Below are positions 1 to 10,111 of a DNA stretch of 64,000 bases, piece by piece. The stretch spans positions 564,456 to 628,455 of the forward strand of contig MU004198.1 in assembly GCA_010093605.1 (NCBI GenBank). The letters run 5' to 3'. Both the position numbers and the translations under genes were made by a program. The first letter of the stretch is position 1, and each line of letters opens with the position of its first letter. This DNA is from Lophium mytilinum. Lineage: Eukaryota > Ascomycota > Dothideomycetes > Mytilinidiales > Mytilinidiaceae. The notes beneath the pieces were generated by a model that had not been told where the DNA came from, did not search any database, and was given only the letters and a program-made list of their open reading frames with translations.

Positions 1-873
1 CTTGGCTTACGAACTGGAAACCCGTGTCGTCACCGAGAGTGATGTTCCTTCGAGGCAAAATAGACTTGTTCAAGTGTGGTGTCTCTAAATCATTAGACTC
101 CGGCGTCGCATCTCCGGAAGGACCATCGCCATTATCGCTCAAGCTCTGAGGTGGTGGTGTTGACTCATGAGACTGAGTAGAGTAGCTGCCGTTCATGATC
201 TGCCCAGAGTTTGGAAAGGGTGGCAATGAGAGTGCTTCATTGGCATCGCCAGACGGCGCACCAAATGCTGCAAGAAGCGGGTTTAGATACGGATACTGGA
301 TATCGAGCCTTTGCTCTACGAAGGGAGTGTTTTGCAAAGATTGGCTGGCTTCGTGAGAGCCATCAGTAACATAGGCAAACCCCTGAAATGGTGGGATGGG
401 AGCACTGAGTGTCATGAGCAAGTTTCCATAGGCGCTCTGGTCATACTCCGGGCGGGACCAAAACGAGGCTGTGTCGCTGCGACTGCCTAGCCAAGCTCTC
501 AAAGGTGTCGTAGTCGAGTTCGAATCCGCATAAGGAAAGCCGAATGCTTGCTCTACAGTACGAGATACTCCTAGAGATTGGTCGGTACCATGGCAACATG
601 AAAGGTTGCTAAGATCCCAAGGCTGTGCTTCATATGCCGAGGGGCCTCCTAGTGGAAATTGGAAGCTTGCGGGATTCTGTTGAGCCTCAGACGGGAAGTT
701 GGGTGCAGCCTCAGGAATCCTTTTTGCCCTTTGTTAGCCCCTGTCTTTTTTTTTAGCGCTTACCCGCTTCCAGCGGATGCATCGCCCTGGACTTCGCCCT
801 CTCCTCGACCCCCTGCCAGCAGCTGCTCCCAGAAGGCAGGATCTTCCTGGAAGAAGTCGATGAAGTCGCTCAT
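1..873 (-). CDS. Unknown protein, 5' part, runs off the window
   Basis: Read on the minus strand, an ATG at 873-871 opens a short exon (873-764) that begins MSDFIDFFQEDPAFWEQLL. A 44-bp intron (720-763; GTAAGC donor, GCTAAC branch point, AAAAAG acceptor) joins it in frame to an open stretch from 719 to the window edge. The visible part, about 276 residues, is acidic and rich in Ser, Pro, Gln and Asn, with no domain I recognise. That composition fits an activation or disordered region, but this is only an impression. The gene is cut by the edge; a possible donor (GTAAGC) lies at its last bases. The next gene (CDT2) is on the same strand upstream, so the 703 bp between them should hold this promoter. 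Confidence 0.6.
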
Positions 874-1576
874 GATTCGTCGGTCGAGAATGAGGCGCCT
901 GCAGGGCTACGTGGAAGGGCAAAAGCGGTCAAGCTGAGAAGGCTGAGAATGCCAAGAAACCGAGGTGACGGCGAGTCTGATTGGTGAACGAGGAGAAACG
1001 GCGGGAACGATGGGCTCGGGGATCGAGCTGCCTTTGAGTTCTGCAGAAGCGACAGGGCGGTCTGCTAGGCCTGTCTGCCTTGATCGGTGCTGGCAGGGGG
1101 TGCTTTGCCCTTGATGATGTGGTGGCTTGGGTGACTTCAGGTAGCTTTTTGGAGTCGCACAGTCTGCAGAGGCGATGACGGTGACCGAAATTTCGGATGC
1201 GGAGACTATGCTCTCATGAAACTAGGCGTAGTCGAGCTGGAGCCTGAGAAAATGTATGAGTTTTTCGTAAGACAAGACAAGGCAAGAAATTTACCACGCG
1301 TTATCCCCACCAGCCTAGGTACATCAAGTCCACAGCGAGCAGCTAGAATGCTTCGTATAAGGAACACAGCCCGTTCGTCTTAGCAATACGAGAGCAACGG
1401 GACGTTTGCAATGCAAAATGTAATGATATGATATATGCAAGTGTATTCATGTTAACTCACTCACATTACCTTGGCCGCAATCGGACACCGTCCCACCCAA
1501 CCAGTCAAACACCTTTCCCCTGCATATTGCAGGTCACAGTACCGCTAAACGCGCGAAGGGTATATGAAGAGAAAAA

Positions 1577-3842
1577 CTACTCATCGTCATCGAAGCCACC
1601 GACCACATCAGCCCACCCCGACGCCCATCGTTGGCCGCCCGTCTCTCCACTCAGCCTCAACTCTCGTGCTCGAGGTCCTTCCCGCCAGCACCTAGAGGTG
1701 AAGTCATCTCCAACACTAACTAAAGAGCCTTCTGTGGTCCATGCCACGTTTGTGACTTCTTTTTCATGCCCTCGGATGAGAGGTGTGCCATGCTGGTACA
1801 TCGGGATGGTGTCCCGTGATGATGGAGATCCCGATCCGCTAGAAGCCATCGTCAGACTAGGTGCAGAAGACAAGGAACGCGAGCTCGATCTTGTCCGAGG
1901 TAGTTCGTCCGCATCCTCGTCTTGATACTGTGGTTCCCGTTGAAGGAATGACTCATCAGTAGGGAAGAGAATGGGTGAGCCTTTCGAGCTCCCAACAGCC
2001 AACAACTCTGATTGATCCCCAGAAGCTTTGCGCAAGGAAGCCTTGACATAAAATGACCCAGCTTGCAGATCAGGGTGCTTAAATCCGTAGATCGGTCCAA
2101 GTCCAGCCTTTCCAGTACTCATATACCGCTGCCTCGTTGAATCAGAAGTGTTGAACTCCGGTGCATGTCCCAGTATCAGATGGCTTGTGGCGTAAGCGTA
2201 GATCCTGTGGTCTTTGCTCAACACATAGAATCTAGAGCCATCGGTGTTTAATGTCAAGGAATTAACAGCACAACGTCGATGTCGATTGTGCGAGTCGGGT
2301 TCCTTTGTTACGGAAATGGGCGTAGGTGGTCCTCGTCGCGAGTACCGGCCCCGTATATCCCACAGCTTGACGGTGGTAGACGCATCGGAGGCTGTAAGTA
2401 ACATGTGTGATCGGCCAGAAGGAAGGAAGGCCAACGCAGTGACGGATACCCTGTCTCGGGAAGGAGGTTCTTTCTTGCTCGAGTCCCTGAATAGTTGTAA
2501 GTACTCTGACAGGAAATCTCAAAGAATCGATGGTACATACCTGAAGCCTTTGGAGCCTGATGTCACGCTCGCACCAGCAAACATATTATTTGCGTGTGCC
2601 CCAGCAATGGTGCGAATGGTGCTTGCAAAGGGAGCACTGTCGTCGTAGGCAGAGGTGTATACATCGGAGGAACCGCTACACCTCAAATCCCAAATCTGAA
2701 CTGTCCCATCGCGGCCTGAAGTAGCTATCACCTTGTCGTCACCAGGTTGAAAACAAACTTGTTTCACAGACGACGTGTGCTTGGCTAGGACGTGCACACA
2801 TTGCTGCGTGCGCACGTCCATAATCTGGGCACTTTGATCGCCCGAAGCTGTAGCCAAGAGCAAGTCATCCGAGGAGAAAGCTAGGTCCATGACTGCGTTG
2901 TTGTGCGGACGAACAGAAACATGAGCCCTGGAAAAAGAGGCGTGAGACTCTTCGGTATCCATGAGATGAACATAGCCGTCCTCGTCTCCAATTGCTACGA
3001 ATGGGTTTGCTAAGAATAATGCGTGAGCTTCGTCTTATAGAAAAACAACGTAGTGGACCAGAGCGAGGTGGAGACTTACTATTGCATGAGGCAGTACAGA
3101 AAGGTATCGCGCTATTGGGTATTTGTAGCAGGTCTGTCGGACCAGTGGAGAAGTTGGCAGTTTGATCTTGCCAGCGAGAACAGCTGTCTTGTAGAGCACC
3201 CCGTCCGACACTAGCGGCACCTCCGAATGATCTCTGTAGGATCCGAGCAGTGCTTCCCAGGGCTCTTGACCGCCTAACGGGCTGTGGTCGAGGACGTTCA
3301 GCTTCTTCAAAGAATAGAGCTTGTGTTTCCAGCTCTACTTCTGTATCCTCTAGGATTGTGAATTGATGCGAGGCAGTTCGGACGCGTTTCGATGGGCTTG
3401 ATGGTATAGGTGAGCTCTGTATCGGCGAGCTTTCAGGCGAGAGATACGCCAATTTTCTTTTCCTGCTATCCATCTGAGGAGTAACTGGATGGTCGTCGGA
3501 TGGGGTGGGGAGATCGGCAAAGTTCACAGTCTTCCTAGGGGTTCCGTTGTGAACATTGCTCCGGCGATTGACAGAGCGGGTAATATCTTGCAGCTGCCGT
3601 CCAGATTTGCTGAGCGACGAGAATCGAGAGGACCCATGGACCGAGGATCGCGGAGTGAAGAAGCGGGTGAATCGTTTCGGCGTGATCGGGGGTGGTTTCT
3701 TGAGCTTCCTGCTCCCTGTACTCGACGGCGGGCCGAGTGGCGATGAAGGAGGCATATTTGATATTGCATCAGGAAGGTGGTCCTGAGCGTCGTCTGACAT
3801 TATCATCGGATTCGCGTTCTCCATTGAGGCCGAGGTAATCAA
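1577..3842 (-). CDS. CDT2: Cdt2-type WD40 substrate receptor of CRL4 ubiquitin ligase
   Basis: Three exons (3842-3080, 3009-2541, 2486-1577) give 713 aa. The first 250 residues are basic, Ser/Pro-rich and probably disordered. WD40 repeats follow, including GRDGTVQIWDLRC and the later VKLWDIRGRY. Both carry the WDxR signature by which DCAF proteins dock on DDB1. The order and wording (AVMDLAFSSDD, ATASGDQSAQIMDVR, VKQVCFQPGDD) match the Cdt2/DTL family, which sends PCNA-bound substrates such as Cdt1 and the S. pombe RNR inhibitor Spd1 for Cul4 ubiquitination in S phase. A last WD repeat lies near the C terminus (VTNVAWTTEGSLVSVGDD). An alternative frame over exon 1 was rejected because only the chosen one continues through the intron at 3010-3079. 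Two ACGCGC motifs sit just upstream. The family call is firm; substrates are inferred. Confidence 0.88.
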
Positions 3843-3917
3843 TTGGCGTTAGGAAGAGGTATTGTGAGGACGAGTGTAGAGGTGGGGATGGGTGGAGAGA
3901 AGGCTGGTGGTGCTCAA

Positions 3918-3944
3918 CGCGCTAACACACGAGAAGAGACGCGC
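3918..3944. promoter_or_regulatory. Pair of MCB-like ACGCG motifs upstream of CDT2
   Basis: ACGCGC occurs at 3918 and again at 3940, 76-103 bp upstream of the CDT2 start codon. ACGCG(T) is the core bound by the G1/S factor MBF, and S. pombe cdt2 is an MBF target. Function here is inferred from position and sequence only. The rest of 3843-4744 holds no gene that I can support. Confidence 0.35.
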
Positions 3945-4744
3945 AAAGTGGTCGAGCTTTAAGTGCACGGAGGGCATAAAAAAGGTGGCACGCCAAGCCT
4001 CCGAAAGCTCACCTGCAGGCGCGGCGCAACAATGCAGTCCGAAATAAAGCTCGGAAATCTAAAGGTGAATGCCCTGTACAGTGGCACATAGAAAGTGAAC
4101 GATTCGAGAATACCATGTCCCACGGCCTAACACTGCGACGAACATAAAGTGGCATTCCAGCTTGATGGCGTCTGAGATGGCCCAGGGAGCTATCGGATTT
4201 GCCAAAGCCGTTGTTCTCCAAACTTTTGATGCCGTGTTAGAGGATCTCAGGCAGTGCTAAGGAAGCGTGCATAGGTCCAAAGCGTAAAGTATAGTCTATC
4301 GAACTGTAAAGTAAGTTCACCAATTCGTGAGCTGCCACTTCTGCCCGTCCCGTGCCGTCATTGGCTCAGGGTGGAATGTGGGAAAACAAAATATAGGGAC
4401 TTATACTACGTCCTGGGTATATCTAATCTTACGAGACACAAGCTTTCCATGGCAAGACTTAGACTCATAGTTCAGTACTTTAGCGCTTGCGATGTTATAT
4501 TATATCTGTGTCAGACAGGTATCATTGAGGTATCATGAAAACTTCAGATTACGGAGACATCGACCGTAGCCAGCTCGAAACTCAGCGCCAATCTTTACAA
4601 AAAAGCCGCTCATTCATACATGCCACTCCAAGACTACAATGTCATCGATCGCTCACGCTAATGCCTCTCTTACCCCTACATTAATTAGGTCCACCACATA
4701 TCCCTAGGCAACCACATTTACGCGAGTAAGACTGAGACTGAGAC

Positions 4745-6041
4745 TTATTTGACGACTAGTCTGGCTAAAAAGCCCCTCATTGCCTCTGCTCCTTCCCTTC
4801 CGTCCTCGCCTAAACTTCGCTCTAGGTCTTCCACCATGTGCCTCGCCTTGAAGTTCAGCTCCTCGACGCACTTCTTGCTATACTGGAAGCTTCCCGTGCG
4901 TTCCATGTAGCTAACGGCGTACTTTTTGACTTCCTCGTCTGTGGTTTTTTGTTTTAGGATGTTGATAAGGACGAGGTTGGTGGGATCGGCACGGATGGCA
5001 TGGATTATGAGGAAGGAGAATTTGCCCTCGGTTAAGTCTTCGCAGAGACCTTTGGCGGAAGAATAGGCAGAGAGGTTGAGGTGGTCGTCGAGGATTTGGA
5101 AGAGGAGGCCGATGGCGTTGACTAGAGGGACGCAGTCACTGCAAAACAGCGTTGTTAGATGGGTTGAGCTTTTAAGAGGCTGGATTGGGAGTTTGTCAGA
5201 ACTAACATGTCAATCTTGCTATCCGCCTGCATGAGCTTTATTGCTAGCCTAAATAGCCCCCCTGTTTTGTTGCCCACCATCTCGAGGTAATCGGCTTCGG
5301 AAGGACAAGTCAACGAGTCTCGCCAGTACAGGTCCATGCCTTGCCCACGGTGCAGGTTCAGCAGCTCCTCGGTAAAGATATCAATCATGGCGGGATTCGA
5401 GAGCTTGGATAGCTCGCGTAGGGCGAGGAAGTAGACGTAGTTTGCGCTGTTAATGACTTGAGCTGTGCCAAAGATTCGGTTGGCCACCGGGACACCGCGG
5501 CGGAGGAGGGACGAGTCTTCGACATCGTCGACGCTGGAAAAAGCGCAATTAGCTTCAGTATCTTGCAGAGTGTATACAGGGGCTACGCTTACAGCAAAGA
5601 AGCTGTGTGCAGCATTCCCACCACCTTCGTGATCACCTCCAGGCTTTCCGCTGGCACCTTGAGCCACATGTTGAAGGCGCCCACGAGCTGTGCCCGCATG
5701 TCCTTGCCCGGGTGGCCGTAGAGGTATTCATAAGGCCCCAGAAGTATCTTCTCCTTGTCCTCATCCCACGGGGCGTGCTTCTGGTGTATGAGTTCATCCC
5801 CAATGCCGCGAAGCGGGTCCGGCGGCGGCGGCGTCATGGGGACTGGGTATGGGTGTGTGTGTGAGACTGGGGACGTGTGCTTCTTGCCCTGGGCTATCCA
5901 GTCTATTTCGGAGAGTGGGCGGAGCACGGATTTGGAGGGCAGGCGCGCTACACCGGAAATACTCGAGATGCTGCTGGTCATGCCGTGTGAGCTAGTTCTC
6001 GGAGGGATGGCATTTGGGGAGCTTGGATTCTCCGCAACCAT
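4745..6041 (-). CDS. BTS1: Geranylgeranyl diphosphate synthase
   Basis: Three exons (6041-5593, 5533-5207, 5138-4745; introns 59 and 68 bp) give 389 aa. This trans-prenyltransferase condenses farnesyl-PP with isopentenyl-PP to C20 geranylgeranyl-PP, the donor for Rab/Rho prenylation and the precursor of carotenoids and diterpenes. The first Asp-rich motif is [12 protein letters not shown] at the exon 1/2 junction. The second is [11 protein letters not shown], with Asn where FPP synthases have Asp, as usual for fungal GGPP synthases. [17 protein letters not shown] and [15 protein letters not shown] are also typical. The first 110 residues carry a Pro-rich linker. No terpene cyclase, P450 or carotenoid gene is nearby, so I read it as the housekeeping copy rather than a pathway-cluster copy. 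Confidence 0.9.
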
Positions 6042-7946
6042 GGCGGAACCAAAGAAGGTGGCTGCTGATACCGCCAGCAGCCGTATTTATAGGCGGAGAG
6101 GGTGGGGATGGCACTGATACGATGCGTGGGTGCTGCCTGCGGGCATGAAGCCGCGGCGCGATGCTATTCACGACTGCGGCGCAAGCTGTGCCAGGCCGCG
6201 TGGACTCGACTCAGATGCGACTCGGGATCTGGGGCAGGATTGACGTAAATGGTCAGCCCGATAGACTCGGATTGCTGCAAACCTTATAGCTTCGTAGAGG
6301 TGGCGGAGGGCGGAGGTGGTGATGATGTGCTGGAGCTGTCCATCCTTCAGCACAGCTACGTAGCGCTCAACAATCTGCGACGCCGACTCGCCGCGCTCTT
6401 CACATGCTCGACAGCCAGGGTCTTTCCGTCGGACGCGGGGTTATGCACATTGGTTGCGTAAAGCTCCAGGGATCTAATTCAGGGATTATCCATCTCTTCA
6501 AGACGATCCTTTCTGCCTGTGCGTTCTGTTTCTTTTCGTGGCCTTCAGCCTGAAATGGTCACGAGAATGCTACCTGATCGTTCTCATCTGACTGTCGGAA
6601 TGGTGGACTCCGATAGCCATAAGTTCGCGCCCATTCTTGGATTGCCGTTTTCCACAAAAAATGCGTCTGCAATTCTTTACACAGGATGCCCGTTAAATGG
6701 GCACACGCTTGTGATGCTAGCGCCGCATATGCCGCTCAAGCCTCTCCAGCCTCGACGAGTTCAAAGGCCGACATCAACACCATCGCCAACACTCTCTTCG
6801 CCGCCATCAGCACATCTCATCCAAGTAAATCCCCAACCCTTCGCAGGTGCTTGCTTGTTGGGAACAATCGTTGAGCCTGAAGCCAAGCCCCCATAGCTAG
6901 AACCATGAGGGTCTTCCCAGCGAATAGACTGACACAAATGCACCATAGGAACCCATTGCCTACTGCATCACAACAACGTGGAAATCCAACCTGATACAGT
7001 TCGCCGCATTTTCTATCCCTCCAAGCGAACACACTCTCCGCACTCTACAGATGCTGCAAAGCGTTTGCCTAGCACCGACTCGGGCGCCTGCTATTCTATC
7101 CGTCTCGTCTTCATTTACGGTGACAAGAAGCCACGTGTCCAGCATTACTCCGTGGCCGACTAGTCCATGGATGTTAAGCGTCTATCTTGATTGCTTTGCG
7201 CCTTTTCATTCTGGGGCCGGTACTCCATGCTCATTAATCCGCAAGTTCTAGAGTCCCATATATTTTACGGTATCTTACCGCTGCCGTGTCGCCTAACTTC
7301 ATTCATCCCCTCAAGGACCACATCTCGTTACTTTAGTGGTTCTTTGATCCTCAACTCGTGGTTATGACGAAAGCTGTTGCGTTGGGCACTTCACTAAGCT
7401 TCGAGCACTTACTTCCGACGGCCAATCATACTTCTCAAATCTACCTCACCCCAACGATGAGTCTAGATTCCAGAGTGGTGAAATATCCTCCGATAATATG
7501 ATTCATAGAACCATAGCTGTGAGTTGATCGGTAAAAACACACACCCGTATCCATATTTTGACATTCCCTGTCGTCAAGTCTAATCACCTTTGCGTCCTTC
7601 CTGCTTACAATCCGATTTTTTCCATTAATTTTCCGATTCATCTTCTATACGGTAGTAGGAAATCGCCAGCACCAAAGTTTCACCACCGCAAGGGGTGCAT
7701 CGATGCTCGATGTGGCATGAATTTCGCTCTGGTCGCAACATCGATTATTCGTATTCGTTGCAAAAGCAATAGGACAGCTTGTAGTAACCCTAGTCCTAAC
7801 ACTACGATCCGACTGCTACTTTGCGGAGCCCGCTCTTGCGTTCTTTCCTGTTCTCTCCCGTTCTTCCTCGTCCTAAGAACCCCTCTTCAACAACAAATAA
7901 CTAAAACCAACGCCGCACGTAGGACACATTACATTGGCCGCTAGAC
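6042..7946. other. Gene-poor interval
   Basis: This holds the promoter side of the GGPP synthase gene and the 3' side of the bZIP gene. Several short ORFs exist on both strands. The best-looking one, 6686-6874, is Ala/Ser-rich, but none has a recognisable domain, a convincing splice continuation or family wording. I see no RNA gene and no mobile element. Confidence 0.5.
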
Positions 7947-10111
7947 TTATCGTCTATGTGCCATATCCGCTTCCCACGTGCTCGAGCCAGACTGACCAAA
8001 GCTCGGGCGCCACTGCATTCTCAACGGGGCGTCATGCGAATCAGCACGCGGTTCCTCTGGAGGCGGAGGCGCCCTATGTGGAAGGCCAAGTGTTTGCCGC
8101 AACGGGGCGTGATGCGAATCAGCACGCGGTTCCTCTGGAGGCGGAGGCGCCCTATGTGGAAGGCCAAGTGTTTGCCGCAGCCCGCTGTTCTGCTGTTCTC
8201 CAACATTGGAAGGCCATCGACTGACCGGATCAAAGCCGTCTTGACGTTGCTGGTAAGGCTCCGACATGGGTGCCGGAGGCGCCCTATGTGGAAGGCCAAG
8301 TGTTTGCCGCAGCCCGCTGTTCTGCTGTTCTCCAACATTGGAAGGCCATCGACTGACCGGATCAAAGCCGTCTTGACGTTGCTGGTAAGGCTCCGACATG
8401 GGTGCCGGACTGTACCCGAACGGATTTCTGAATAATGGCCGCTGGATCGATGGACTAGCGTATGGGTTGATATCCTCTATCGTGTCCGGAGGCATGCGGA
8501 GTTGATGTAAATTCTGCGGCTGATTCAGGAAGCCACTCGCCTGCAATCGAGGGGGTATTTGCGGGGGGGAGTTCTGTGGTAATGGCAGTTGCTCTGTTTC
8601 AGCTGGTAGATGTCAGCGGGTAGGAGAAAGCTCGTACGAACGCACCGGGGCGAAGGGAATGAGAGACTACTTAAGAAAGGGCATCCAGGGGTGGCATTCC
8701 AAGCTTATTTAAGGTACTGACGCGCTTGCAGTGAGGTCCTAGGGATTGGGAAATGTACTTACGTAGGCTTTCAGCTGGCACAGTTTTCCAGTTCGGGTCA
8801 TGTGCTCGCTTAGCCTTCTTCGGGTCAGGTTTCGGCATTTGATCGGACCTCCAGAAGGTCGGAGCTGGCCTCTTCTTGAAAAGCTCATGGAGGACGGTTT
8901 CGTCAACAAGACCACGAAGTGACATCCACACTTCTAAGGGATATGGCCTACCTTCTGGCAGCCTATTCTGCAGTACTCGAAGCGCCCTGCTCAAGTAAGT
9001 TTGTGAGTTTTGACGTTCCATGTTGGCTGCGTTAATTAATTCATTCAGGTCCTGCACTTGAACGTCTGCAGGGAACCCAGGAGTCGGCCCCATTTCGTAT
9101 AGTTCGCGGAGCTCCACTTCGCTGTAGAAAGAATTGAGCGAACACCAAATAGCGAAAGGAAGCAATCTGCCATCCGGTGTCCCATTCCGCAACGTTTGAA
9201 GAGCGTCCGCCGCGAAACTGCCTGCCTGCTTGGCTTTTAGATGAGCCTCTCTAATGACTTCCATCACCGTGTTGACCAGCTCTTCCACGAGAACATCTCT
9301 CTGGACTGTCATGTGGACCTGAATGGTGTCAAGCTCAAGCCCTTGCTCGTCAAGGTTGGCATTTTTGTCCTTCCGAAGCTTCCGGCTGCGGGCCGCCGCA
9401 TCCCTATTGCGTTCCAAGTTCCTTGCTCGTTTCATCGCTTCTTTCGAGCCTGGAAGCTCCCCTGGGCGGCTCTTAGCCCTCCTGCCACCCTTCCTCGTGA
9501 GCTCTGAATAGCACGCCTTTTGGAAAGGCGTGCGTGGCGCTGTCGCCCGCGGTGAAATCGCCGCCGATGAAGGAGTCTGGCTAGCATCTGGGGTCGGGAG
9601 CTGTAATCCGTCTGGCACTTCTACCGAGAGGCGGTCGACGTCGCGGGTTATTCCAGAGGTTATGTTTTCGGGAGAATGAGTCGATTCCACAAGGCCACCC
9701 ATTGGTGCATGGTAAGTCGGCACCACAGTCGAGGTTCCATCCGCGCCATCGATATCGTTGTCTACCAAAGTTTCGCGACCAAATTCTAACACGCATATTC
9801 CTATTAGTCAAGGCACCGTCTCTTGGGAACGACGACAAACTTACCAAACTGTTCCTGGAAATGATGTCCCAAGTCATCCGGTTGATTAGAGAAACTAGAA
9901 GACGCGTCTAAATTTGCGTCAGGACCAATCAGATCTCATTCTTAGCTCGGAGGCAACATGCATTTGCCTATCCAGAGACTACGAAGAACTTACCAAACTG
10001 TTCGTCATCGCAAAAGGTAATGTTGTCCAACTGATGGGTAAAGTCGGGGTCCTCAGGACCGACGAGATGCCCATTCTCGTAGCGAAACCCCGAAGAGTCA
10101 CCACCTTCCAT
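7947..10111 (-). CDS. bZIP transcription factor with tandem-repeat C-terminal tail
   Basis: Four exons (10111-9994, 9907-9845, 9785-8763, 8602-7947) give 619 aa. Start is ATG at 10111; an in-frame ATG at 10165 would add 18 hydrophobic residues and is less likely. A basic region at about residues 179-199 (NLERNRDAAARSRKLRK) carries the bZIP signature N-R-x-A-A-x-x-S-R. Heptad positions L205, L212, M219 and L226 form a short zipper. The middle contains two similar segments (NGTPDGRLLPFAIWCSLNSF and LPEGRPYPLEVWMSLRGL), an internal duplication of unknown role. The 160-bp third intron is longer than its neighbours and was placed by a GCTGAC branch point and frame continuity. The tail is Pro/Gln-rich and dominated by in-frame direct repeats. 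DNA-binding function is well supported; targets are unknown. Confidence 0.75.
8023..8178. repeat. 78-bp direct repeat, two copies, in bZIP coding tail
   Basis: Copies at 8023-8100 and 8101-8178 differ at one base that I could see. The unit is a multiple of three, so each copy adds 26 residues, including LRQTLGLPHRAPP and PEEPRADSH. It overlaps the adjacent 132-bp repeat and shares the LGLPHRAPP-coding core with it. Confidence 0.9.
8142..8405. repeat. 132-bp direct repeat, two copies, in bZIP coding tail
   Basis: Copies at 8142-8273 and 8274-8405 look identical by eye. The unit is 44 codons and encodes MSEPYQQRQDGF plus RWPSNVGEQQNSG. Perfect identity points to recent duplication or ongoing gene conversion or slippage. 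Confidence 0.9.

Noticed and set aside
3035-3310. Alternative minus-strand frame with KKLNVLDHSPLGGQE...CYKYPIARYLSV over CDT2 exon 1
   Set aside because: Looked protein-like at first, but only the overlapping frame (ending IPFCTASCN) joins the WD40 exon NPFVAIGDEDGYVH in phase.
6686-6874. Ala/Ser-rich plus-strand ORF
   Set aside because: No domain, no continuation through any good splice pair, no family wording.
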